Assembly (NCBI RefSeq): GCF_000002985.6
Contig: NC_003279.8
Span: forward strand, 5,394,001 to 5,458,000
Source: Caenorhabditis elegans
Taxonomy: Eukaryota > Nematoda > Chromadorea > Rhabditida > Rhabditidae
Reading direction: 5' to 3'
Length of the DNA stretch: 64,000 nt
A program made the translations under genes and the position numbers. Of this stretch, positions 52,001 through 61,700 are shown piece by piece. The notes beneath the pieces are model-generated. The model searched no databases, was not told where the DNA came from, and saw nothing but the letters and a program-made list of their open reading frames with translations. The stretch's first letter is position 1; every line of letters starts with the position of its first letter.

Positions 52001-52855
52001 CACTTACCGTGTAAAATGTATCATTTTCCTTGTAGATAGTAATATTTTTGGCAGAGTATGGTCTTGTAAATGTTCTCGCCGGGTTTTCATATATTTTTAT
52101 TGTTCCATTTCTGGGCTCGGCGGGGAGCTGAAAATATTTTAAGATTAGACTTTGGTTGAAACTTAAAAAAAAATTTTAACAGTACTGAGTCGTTGCTAAA
52201 AGAAACCGACGTCAGCTATATTTATTTTTGTTGGTTTTTAAAGAGAAATTATATTTTAGATTTTTTAAAAATTGGCGGAAGTTCATATGTTCAGAAATCT
52301 CCAAAAAAGCTTTTTTGAAAATTTTGGCAGCTTCCATCACTGTAATACGAGAAAGTAAAAACGTTTTTGGAATTCAACTAATTTGAAATTTTTTCACAAA
52401 AATTGATAAACAATCAGTAAGTTTCAAAACATTCAGAAAATCAGTTTCTTAAAAGGATTCTTAGGATTTTCAGTATGTTTTGAATTTTAAAACTCCAGCG
52501 TTATGTTTTTGAATAAAGTAACTTTTAAAAAATGCATACTTTTGAATTTAGGTACATTTTTCCAGATGATAAAATCAAATTTCCAAAAATTCACTGGATT
52601 TGTAGTATAGTAAAACGAAGAATGAAGTTTATGGGAAAGATGAAAGAATATGCGTGTGTGACGAAGCCAAGGATTTGGATATTCTTCTCGACTAACAGTT
52701 CTAGGGCTTCTCAATTTCTGTATGTCACGTGCTTATTATAATGATGATTAATACAGACAACGTGGATGCTGAATCCTAGACTTTCAAAAGGGTAGACAAC
52801 TTACAGCAGATGTCGACGGTTGGGACTCTTCCTTGGTTTTTTGGCCATTTTCCAT
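40091..52855 (-). CDS. Doublecortin-IQ-PLAT multidomain protein (RP1/LOXHD1-like)
   Basis: More than 25 small exons run from ATG 52855, 13 bp after a TTTCAG trans-splice-type acceptor, to TAG at 40091. DCX1 is encoded by 52855-52805, 52127-52008, 51852-51763, 50140-50070 and 50025-49905 (KNITIYKENDTFYT, HRVPVSNHRYKTLDVLMDDL, VRTITTPMGR, LGKYVASSSN). DCX2 spans 48776 to about 47770 (ELICMEDVK exon 48548-48522, VLFVLNGRGKFHRELI, IAIHRLYTPQGKLI). A long Ser/Lys/acidic linker with runs of Glu and Asp follows, then an IQ motif (ATKIQAAYKGYTVRKK), then several PLAT-like modules, for example HYTFEVMLGNRFGLDFDTPL and YEVHIRTLEGGGNFRPYINI ending in GDNGDTG. DCX binds microtubules, IQ binds calmodulin, and PLAT binds membranes or proteins. 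Tandem DCX is like RP1 (photoreceptor axoneme) and the PLAT repeats are like LOXHD1 (hair-cell stereocilia). The join between 49905 and 48776 is unresolved, so two transcripts are possible. Confidence 0.85.
40854..41752 (+). CDS. Nested gene, 284 aa, unknown, Cys-rich middle and basic coiled-coil-like tail
   Basis: Two exons, 40854-41508 and 41553-41752 (44-nt intron with TTTCAG), give 284 residues. The start MVKKITVYTAFGQFLK is followed by a Met/Glu-rich helix, a Cys cluster (KCASCPLLCFNC at about residues 84-95, four cysteines), an acidic Ser-rich middle, and a C-terminal helix of about 50 residues with heptad-like Leu/Lys (QLQRSVIKKQKKIID ... LNKKLADLRKKHRD). I recognise no family. It lies on the opposite strand inside the 1391-nt intron 40422-41812 of the DCX/PLAT gene. 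Its last exon exists as an inverted copy at 39423-39642. AATAAA lies at about 41761. Confidence 0.8.
48777..49026 (-). other. Unresolved exon junction inside the DCX/PLAT gene
   Basis: One open exon starts after CTCAG at 49026 (MPTTPTIPARIHASRLIHAF) in frame with the DCX1 exons. A second open segment, ATG at 48889 (MSSATSSAQGSRFHRECRKS) to donor at 48776, is in frame with DCX2. They are in different frames. The obvious donor (48946/48945) and acceptor (about 48924/48923) are only 22 nt apart, too short for a worm intron. The TTTTTTTCGAATTTCAG could instead be a trans-splice site starting a shorter transcript at 48889. Confidence 0.6.
51901..51936. repeat. GTAGGCAG/CTGCCTAC hairpin repeat
   Basis: GTAGGCAGG and CCTGCCTAC are inverted around a short loop inside an intron. 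Related strings occur near 39778, 53818-53846 and 63966-63998, so this is a small dispersed worm repeat. Confidence 0.45.
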
Positions 52856-54288
52856 AAATTTTTTTGGCTGAAAAGATAATTACTTGGAAATTATAATTCA
52901 AGAAGGATTAAAGGATAATGTTAAAAAGAACATGTTTCTTTCGGCATGGAGACTAGCGTGTTATAAATAGAGATTTCAATTTGAGAATGAAACAGAAAAG
53001 AGTCTCGAAATTTAAAATATATTTCTGAGTAAAAAAAATTAAGCGGAAATTTTAAATGGAGGCCTTTTAAACTTCGAAAATTATATATGATAATTAAACA
53101 ATTTTTTAAAAATATTTTCAGTAATTTTCGGAGGAAGTTTTGATAAATTACCATTAAACAAAAATTGCGGATTAAATAAACTTTCAGCATTCTTTAAATT
53201 TGAAAAAGGTATAATCATAAATATTAAGGACATAAATTAATTTAGGGTTTAAAAAATAGAAAATATATATGAAACGTCAAACTCGATAGTTGTTCTTAAA
53301 ACTGTGAATAAAAAGTTTTAACTAAAAATCTTTTCAATTATTTTACGCTTCAAATAATTTAATTACACTAAACATGGATAAACTTAGATTTGAATTAAAA
53401 TTCAAAATAATAATTCCAAAAGATATTCATAATGCCTCTGAAAAGTATATTGAATTTCAAGACAATTCTGCGAAAATTTACTTTTATCACGTAGAAATCG
53501 TGGGAGCGTAACTTAGTTTTCTATAGAGTCTTCATATTTTGCAAAATCTAGTACATTCCCTCAGGGTACACTAGAACTTGAGCCAAAAAATTGTCTGAAA
53601 AATTCAACCGAACTGATATTATCAGAAGAAATAGTTTTTTTGAAACAACACATTTTTAGAAATAAATTCAGAATTTTCAATAATTATTTAATATAAAAAA
53701 TTTCAAAAGTAAAAACTACTGCCAAAATACACATGAAATATTTTTGTTCAATTATTTATTGGAATTTCATTAAATTCATTAAAATGAAAATTTCTTGAAT
53801 CTTCACGGGCAAAAGGATTGTAGGTAGGCATGTAGGTAGGCAGGCACAAAATTGGGTAGGACACTATGAATTTATCTTTTATAATAAAATCTCTACGTTC
53901 TGGAGAATCAAAAACGGTTAGTTTTTAAAGTTTTTTTACAATAAAAACCCAATGATTGTAATGAAAATTAACAAAACTTTGAACTGACAAAGTTCGTTTG
54001 GCAGAAAGTTCATTTCAAATTCTGAACAAAAAATGTCACTATTAAAGTGCAAACTGTTCGTAAACATGAGCAGATGTTTTTATTAATTCCTTTAAAAATG
54101 TCACATCAAAATCTCAAAAAAAAAGAAAAACCAAACAATATGGGAAATAGAAGAGTCTTGTCGTAAAAGATCAAATGAAATGACAAAAGTTGATGAGGCT
54201 ACATATCTAGTTCCGTTTCGGTCCACCAATCAGTCTCCCAAAAGTCAGTACTCTCTCTCTTTCAGAAATTTGTTCGTTCGTTTTAGAC

Positions 54289-54302
54289 GGCTCCATAGCA
54301 AC
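54289..54302. promoter_or_regulatory. X-box-like RFX/DAF-19 site 1
   Basis: GGCTCCATAGCAAC matches the consensus RYYNYYWWRRNRAC at 13 of 14 positions; only position 2 deviates. X-boxes drive ciliary genes in worms. It lies about 1.44 kb upstream of the DCX/PLAT ATG. Confidence 0.45.
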
Positions 54303-54416
54303 ACCCACATTTCAATCAGAGGGAGCAGAAGTAGCAGCAGAAGCTGTAGAAGCAACTCGCTTTTTTTGTTCTTCGCTTCTTCTTTCCGTTATTGGAATTA
54401 AAAAGACTTATCATGA

Positions 54417-54430
54417 GTCTCCTTGACAAC
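54417..54430. promoter_or_regulatory. X-box-like RFX/DAF-19 site 2
   Basis: GTCTCCTTGACAAC matches RYYNYYWWRRNRAC at all 14 positions. It lies 128 bp from site 1 and about 1.57 kb upstream of the DCX/PLAT ATG at 52855, farther than the usual 60-250 bp; an unseen 5' exon or outron could bring it closer to the transcription start. Confidence 0.5.
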
Positions 54431-55480
54431 CAGCATATGCTGTATTAAACTCATAGTCAGTGACAGAAGAACGAAATAAGAAATAAATAGAGAAAAGGAG
54501 AGGGAGCAGAGAGTGAATAAGCAAAAAATGATTATATTTGGCGGGCCACAAGAAAATCAAAAACATGATTGCGAAAATGAATAAAATTTTCTGATTCTCG
54601 AGAAGAAAAAAACGTTTTGTTTTTCTTCCACTTATTTACTGCCAAACAGGGGGTGGACTACGTGTTTCTTTTGAGTTTTTGGAATTTTTATTACAAAGAA
54701 TTACGGGAGTTACAATAATCGGAATGTCATAAAATATTTTTTTCTGAATTTTTTTATTTATGGATTTTATCAAAACATTAAAACGTTGTTTTGGAGGGTG
54801 TCGCAATAAATTTCCAGAAAGCGCGGGTTTAAGAATATTCTTACCAGTTTCAAATATGTAGTCAAAAATGTTTTAGAACCAATTAAAAAAAAGGAACATC
54901 AAGCTAAATTAAAAACTTATCAAATTTGAAACACAAAAAATTAACAGTTTCTAGTTACTTTTTCGAGGAACTCCATAAAAAAAATCTCAGCGTTCACCAT
55001 GGATAGAAAAGAGTTGTCAAAATTTTTCAAAATCACGTCAAAAAATAAAATATAAATCCGAAACTTTCCCTTTGAATAAATCATATTTGAAATAAAATAA
55101 AAATTCAATCCCACAATTTAAATAAAATTCCAAGTTAAACCTGAACTAAACATGAAATTAAGTGTTTGAAAATAGGAACCCACACACTTTGCTACCTCGC
55201 ATCGTGAGAAAGTATATAGTTGATTGAAAGGTTTTCACACCTACACGAATCAGGAGGCTTTTCTTGTGATTTTACAACAAAAAAGCAACAAAAAAGACCG
55301 GTAAGGGAACAGGATTGATCTTTGTCAAAAAAAAAAACAAAATATACTAGTAGTGAGTAGTTGTCAAGCTATATTTACGAAAATTGAGTAATCCAGAAAA
55401 TTGGGAAATTGGCATGTGAGGTAGATTACGGAGAGAGGAAAAATGGATAAATATTTTATTTATTCAACAACCTTGTTAAT

Positions 55481-56012
55481 AATTATAATTCATTAAAAAG
55501 GTTAACTTTAAACATAAAACAATTATTGCTTTTTAGATTGGCTTCTAAAACATCCAAGCTTGAAAGTAAGCACTCTTGTAAATGAATCAATTCCACTTCG
55601 AAATCCATGCATCCGGAAATAATTTGCGCTTTTTTTTTGTCCAAGTCCAACTGGGAAAATCTGAATTCTGGAACAGAAATTTCTAGGTAGCAAGCACAAT
55701 TTTCGTGTGCACGACCACATTCGTTATTGTTTGATGGACCAAGAAGCAGTTCTGGAAAGACGGGAAAATCTTAATTTTTCTTTAAAAATTTTTTTTGGTC
55801 AAAAAAATTTGATTTAATTTTTACAATCAGATAGTGGATGACGACGTTTTAAGACTGTTTGAAGTGGAGTACTAAAAAAATTTGTTTTTCAAAAACTTCT
55901 GAATTTAAAAAGCTTGGGTTTGAGATTTTACATCAATTTTTATTCTTCAGCGGCTGTTTAGAGGCACTATAGCACTTACAAATTGCTACTTCGTCTTTAA
56001 AAACTGACATGG
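55481..56012 (-). pseudogene. Possible small gene or decayed gene fragment
   Basis: After a TTTCCAG acceptor at about 55755, about 85 codons are open on the minus strand with protein-like composition (ECGRAHENCACYLEISVPEF, then LIHLQECLLSSLDVLEANL). Upstream are an ATG segment near 56010 (MSVFKDEVAI then GTAAGT) and an exon-like piece at about 55872-55827. With the obvious splice sites the frames do not join without a stop. It may be a pseudogene, or an intron choice I cannot see. Confidence 0.3.
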
Positions 56013-56398
56013 TGTTTCAAATATTCCGGCTAACAGTGACAAGAAAAGTTCCAACTGTTGAAAACTTGCCAACTGACCTTTACGAACAATATTTTTCGAT
56101 GTCTTCCACTTTGTATGTATGAATCCGTGTAAGTTGTATTTTTATGGCACAACTTCTTCTGAAAATCAAAAAAAAAATCAGTATCGTTTTGACAAATTGC
56201 CAAATTTTCGATACATTTTTTGGAGAGCTTTGGAGTGTTTTTTTTCAGTTTTTTTAACGAACGAATAAAAATTATCTGAAATATAAAAGTCGTAGAAAAC
56301 ACATTTTTTTAGATTTCTGAAAATTTTCAGATAATGTTGTTGGTAAAATGCCAAATTTTTGAAAGATGCCTTTTGAGCAATTTTGCATGTTTCGACAT

Positions 56399-56730
56399 GA
56401 CTCCAATTTGTGATCAAGAACACACGGAAAAATATTTCCCAATGCGACTCACCGAGGAACAGTCAGATGGGACAGACCAGAATAATGTGATCAACCAGGC
56501 TCCACCACCAACACGCTCACATGGACTGTTATATTAGTCAACTGGACGATTATTCATCACGTAAGAAAAGTAGTTGTTACTTAATTTAAAACCATTTTTT
56601 GTTTTCAGCAACTTCAACAATCACCGACTCCTGCCGCCTTGTCGCCCCGAAACGTGTCACAGATCAGATATTTGTTATTAGTTGTGTTTCAGTGTTGTTG
56701 AATAAATTATATGCTCCATGAGCTACAATA
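56399..56730 (+). other. Weak plus-strand spliced fragment
   Basis: An open segment (KYFPMRLTEEQSDGTDQNN, PPPTRSHGLLY, stop) overlaps a donor at 56562/56563 (CATCAC/GTAAG), followed by a TTTTCAG acceptor at about 56609 and an AATAAA at about 56700. In another frame the spliced product reads MDCYISQLDDYSS and continues for about 40 codons. It could be a gene remnant or a non-coding transcript. Confidence 0.22.
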
Positions 56731-56920
56731 AACCATTTTTTTCTCAAAATTTGTATAAAATATGTAAAAACACCTTGTAGAAGTGTAAAAAATATGTGAA
56801 ATTTGTGGGCATTTCGGTTCGGAATATGGAAAATATGCATAAAATATGTACACCTTTCGCGATGTTGAATTAATTTTGACATAATTTTAATGATTCTAGG
56901 TACCCAACTTCACGCATATT

Positions 56921-57715
56921 TTAAACACAATCTTCTGAGTTTTCGATTCAGCACATTACAAAACGTTCTGGAACATAAGAAAGAGCTTATAAGTTAAATT
57001 AGTGGCGCGAAAGAATTAAAAAATCACCTAGAAAGTAGGGAAAATCGAGATTTCATGGATGGAACCCGGTCTAAATATGGTCATGGCCTGAAACTTATCT
57101 ACACTTTCAACAGTGGATTTTCATTACTGCTACTGACACACACATATATGGAAATTTATGTTTTCATTGAAAAATTATAGAATGGCAGGTATGGGCACCC
57201 AGAAGCTCTTTCTTATGTTCCAGAACGTTTTGTAATGTGCTGAATCGAAAACTCAGAAGATTGTGTTGAAATTAGTCAATTTTAAGTTTTATGGCAATTT
57301 CAAGGGTCAGGCCATCTCTGGGTGCCTGTACCTGCCATTCTATAATTTTTCAATGAAAACATAAATTTCCATATATGTGTGTGTCAGTAGCAGTACTGAA
57401 AATCCACTGTTGAAAGTGTAGATAAGTTTCAGGCCATGACCATATTTAGACCGGGTTCCATCCAAGAAATCTCGATTTTCCCTACTTTCTAGGTGATTTT
57501 TTAATTCTTTCGCACCACTATTTCAACTTATAAGCTCTTTCTTATGTTCCAGAACGTTTTGTAATGTGCTGAATCGAAAACTCAGAAGATTGTGTTTAAA
57601 TTAGTCAATTTTAAGTTTTATGGCAATTTCAAGGGTCAGGCCATCTCTGCTCTGGGTGCCCGTACCTGCCATTCTATATTTTTTCAATGAAAACATAAAT
57701 TTCCATAACTCTGAA
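56921..57715. repeat. Foldback with about 280-bp arms plus direct repeat
   Basis: The segment 56921-57201 is the inverted copy of 57319-57600 with very few differences; the loop is about 117 bp. The right side also repeats directly: the unit starting AGCTCTTTCTTATGTTCC at about 57205 recurs at about 57531 and runs to about 57715. There is no coding capacity. It is a foldback-type element or nested insertion. Confidence 0.75.
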
Positions 57716-58319
57716 AACTTGGCATTTGATCTATCAGCCGACTTGCAAAGTCATGAATTGACCACTTGACTACTAGACTCTAGACTTGACTTGACTTCTA
57801 GGAAATTCCCGGCAGCTCGCTCCCCGGAATCGTACTCAAGTCTTGCCAACTTCTTATCCTTGTTTGCCGATGCGAAGAAGGAATAATATTCCGAAAAAAA
57901 AGTTAGAAAATGCAAGAACAAAGTTTGATTTTCATGGTCATTTTGTAAACCATATAAATTAATTTAAATAAAAAAGAATTACAATTATCTTCAGGATCAT
58001 GCTTTTCAGTAATTCAAAACCCAACGCACAGCCTCCCTGATATCTCACTTGCTAATTTTTGTTTGAACTTTGTGAAATATTGATTAGCTTTCGACGAAAC
58101 TAGGATTCTTTAAACGAAAAAAAACAAACAAGCAAAAAATAATCACAGGAAACATTAATACATTGTGATTAGGCCTAGCTTAATATTATGGGCCTAATAT
58201 ATGGGAAGAAGTAAATACAAAAAAACATTAGTACTTAAGTACTTGATGCACGGCTTGATTCGGGACACCAACCACGAGTTGGCCCATGCCGTCCGTTCTG
58301 GTTTTTCCAAGAATGGGCT

Positions 58320-58343
58320 ATTTATTTATTTATTTATTTATTC
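58320..58343. repeat. (TTTA)n microsatellite
   Basis: About six tandem ATTT units in TATTTATTTATTTATTTATT. Confidence 0.7.
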
Positions 58344-58792
58344 ATCATGGAAACAAAAAAAATATGATAAGAAAAACATAACCGGTTATGATATTTACAC
58401 GTGTAGATGAATAAATTAAAATAAACTCGGCCCGACAGAGCGCGAGTTTAAGTGAGAGGGAAAGAGATCAGAATTTAGATATTTGACAATCAACAAGTGA
58501 AAGGAATTGTGATGGGGAGAGGAAAAAGCTAGAGTTGCGTACAATGCTATTCCATATTGGCACTACTTGGGAGAAAAAGCTACGACATTTGGGATTTTTA
58601 ATTTTAATGAGCATCGGACGACGAGACGAGTCAGCAAGCGTAACAAAGTCACTGCTTTTTGGGAAGTGTGCTGCGCCGGTAAGAATTTTGTATAGAAGCA
58701 ATAGTTGGGCTCTTAGGCGGAGAGAGCGGGCTGATGAAATTCCTAGAATTTTTAGGATTTGGAGAAAGCATTGTGTGTTTGTGGAGCATTTT

Positions 58793-61700
58793 TTATTTTG
58801 TATTTAATATTGCAACAATCATGGGCTCAGGGAAGTTCGGATCTCTTCGGACATCCTTCAGAGGGGGCAATGTAAACTCTTGATCCCCAATTGTCAGTCG
58901 AACAAATGGACGACGTACGACGAGCATCTGAAATCATGAAATATAGAAACTTTAAAAATAATATTTTCCGTACCTTATGCTTCTTGAGATTTCTCACTCC
59001 TCAGTACAAAAATTGCACGTGGAACTTATGAAACTGTGGTCTGAATTCGCTTTCGATTTCGAATGTCGCATCATTTTCCACGTGTGAACTGGGAGCCAAA
59101 GGCAGAAGCAAACCGAACTATTTCGTTCGTTTTTCTTTATCGACTCTTATTGTGGAGTTGCTCGGGGGTCCAAACACGTAGAAACCACAGTGGGATTGAT
59201 AACACACTGCCAACAAGTTGCTCTTTGTCCTTGTGCTTGCACAGCAATTCCATATAAACTAATGGAGGATTTTTGCGCATGTCGTAGAGTCCGCCCGGAA
59301 GTTCCACTTCAGCTAAAATCATCATTTCATTCCATATTGGATACTTCTCAAACACAGCTCGTGTTTCCTGAGTTCGTTGTTGGGAGAAAACTCGAACATA
59401 AAAACCGGTCGATTCCTCCACTTTGAATGATGTGTCTCCCCACATGCACATAAAATTTAATTGCCATTTCGTGGACAAAAGTTGTGTTTGGAATATACTC
59501 AAACTGGAAATTGGCTGAGTCGAAGGTTTGGCTGTGTCGACTCTCCGCATAAATCTCCTTCTTCGAAATCGGCGATAAGAGCTTTCTTCCTCCTGGTAGG
59601 TTCCAAGTGCAGTCTCGGAAAACTGAAAATCAAGATTTTTGGAAGCCCAATACAGCGATTCTCAGGATTGTGCTAAATTTGGCAAAATATATTTGACTTG
59701 TGTATCATACCCCCGCCATTTTAAAAACGAATTTTTTAACTTATAAAAAATATGCGTGGCATTTTTTTGTATTTTCAGACCTAGGAAAACACTGCTCCTA
59801 AGAATTACGAGGAAAATGGGTAACACGTTCAACCTAAAAGGATAAATTAATAGGAATTTACTTAATTTTCAAAATGGCGGGGGCTGGGTATAATACACAC
59901 GTTCCAAAGTTCCGAATACTTATCAAACTACCGAAACAACAGATGCCCCGGAAGCTTTCAGAATGTTACTAACACTAAAAACGAATTTTATTAGTTGCAG
60001 GATTATATAAACGTTGAAAATAAAAATAAACAGACTAAAGTTTAGTTGGAGAAAAAAGTAGTTAAATTTGTTTCAGACTTTCAAAATGAGTCAAGATATT
60101 ATGCCACAAAGTACACGGTTTAGGAGAAAGGGTCCCTGTGGAGCAAAATTCCAACTCTATCATATTATTCAAATTATAATATATATATAGTATTCAATAA
60201 GCGCCACGGCGTGTAAATTGGTACCTCTGGCCTAGAAAAAAGCTTGAAAAACAAATGTACGCAATTATGAAAATGCGCGTGGTGTTTGCGGACTTGACTA
60301 CCGTAGTCCACATAAATTTTAGCAATTAATACTTCCCGGTTTCGTTTTATATGAAAATATCGTTGAATTTAAGCAAAAATGCATTAGTTTCACGAAAAAG
60401 AATAAAAGAAACCCTAAAAATATATGAAATTCAAATACAAAAAATATGAACTGCGCATTGAACGAAACAAAGCAGTTTGAAGCTGCATTAAGGAACAACG
60501 CTTTTAAGTGTAAACTTGTGACGGTGGGTATACATTTTATGTACTTAAATTGTTAAAAAACCTTCATTTAGTCAATTGGTGAAGTTTCAAAAACTTTGCG
60601 AATCTAGTTTTTGAAAAAATTTAAAATTTGTGGCAATTTTACCGATTTTTCGTGAATTTCCGAGCTAAAATTGAAAAATTCAATGAGAACTTGTGACGGT
60701 GGGTATGATTTTTTTTGCACATAATTTGTTTGAAATAGTCTACTGAGTAAACTGGTGAAATGTCAGAAACTTTGTGGATCTAGTTTTTGAAAAAAGTTTA
60801 AAAATGTGCCAATTTTGACGAATTTTAGTGGTTTTTGGAGCTAAAATAGAAAAATTCAATATGAACTTGTGACGGTGGGTATTATTTTTTTTGCACATAA
60901 TTTGATTATAATAGTCTACTGAGTAAACTGGTGAAATTTTAGAAAATTTGTGGATCTAGTTTTTGAACAAAAGTTCAAAAATGTGAAAGTTTTGACGCAT
61001 TTTCCTTATAATTGCCTAATAAATCGAATTTCCACCTTTACTTAGGAAAATAATCGTTTTTATATGTGATTTATTCATTTTAAAAACAATTTTTTGTATT
61101 TTTTTTTGTATTTTTGATCCATTATAATGTCTCATTCATCGATTTTCAATGACATTAAAAATTTAAATTCAAATTTCGCGTGCTTTGCCGCGGCCATGGC
61201 CTAGGATTCTCACTTTTTCACTTTTCGCTAGGCCAGATGTACCAAAAAAAAATAAATAAATAATAAATCAAGACCTTATTAATGATGCAATTGTAACCTG
61301 TAACCGTGAAAACCAAGAACAGAAGACCTTTGATATCTTACTAATAGATTTATTAGAAAGAAAAAGTCTTTTTAAACCAGGAGAACAAAAGATCTTGAAA
61401 TAATCAAGACCACAGACTGAAAACAAGGAAATAATCCTCAACTGAACCCTAAACCTTAACTAAAAACAATAAAAACCTAAAACTTGTAACAATGGAAAAC
61501 GGCGAGCCTTACGGCGTCGACCGGCTTGCACCCATTCTTGCGGGAGAAGTGCTGAGAAATCTTGGATTCGCGTCGCCGTGTGCGCAAGGCACCGAAAGTG
61601 CGTCAACAAGATCGCAAGGCGCGAAACTTGTTGAGCAGGAAATCAGAGGTTTTGGCGTGTCAAAATGACAAAAGAGCTTGCGTTGAGGGAAAAATAAAAG

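Larger units (their letters stand above)
52856..58792. other. Large intergenic region with X-box motifs, gene fragments and a foldback
   Basis: Nearly 6 kb separates the DCX/PLAT start from the end of the ferlin frame. It contains two X-box-like motifs (54289-54302 and 54417-54430), two weak gene fragments (55481-56012 minus, 56399-56730 plus), a 680-bp inverted repeat (56921-57600) extended by a direct repeat to 57715, and a TTTA microsatellite at 58320-58343. The rest is AT-rich and shows nothing else to me. Confidence 0.5.
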
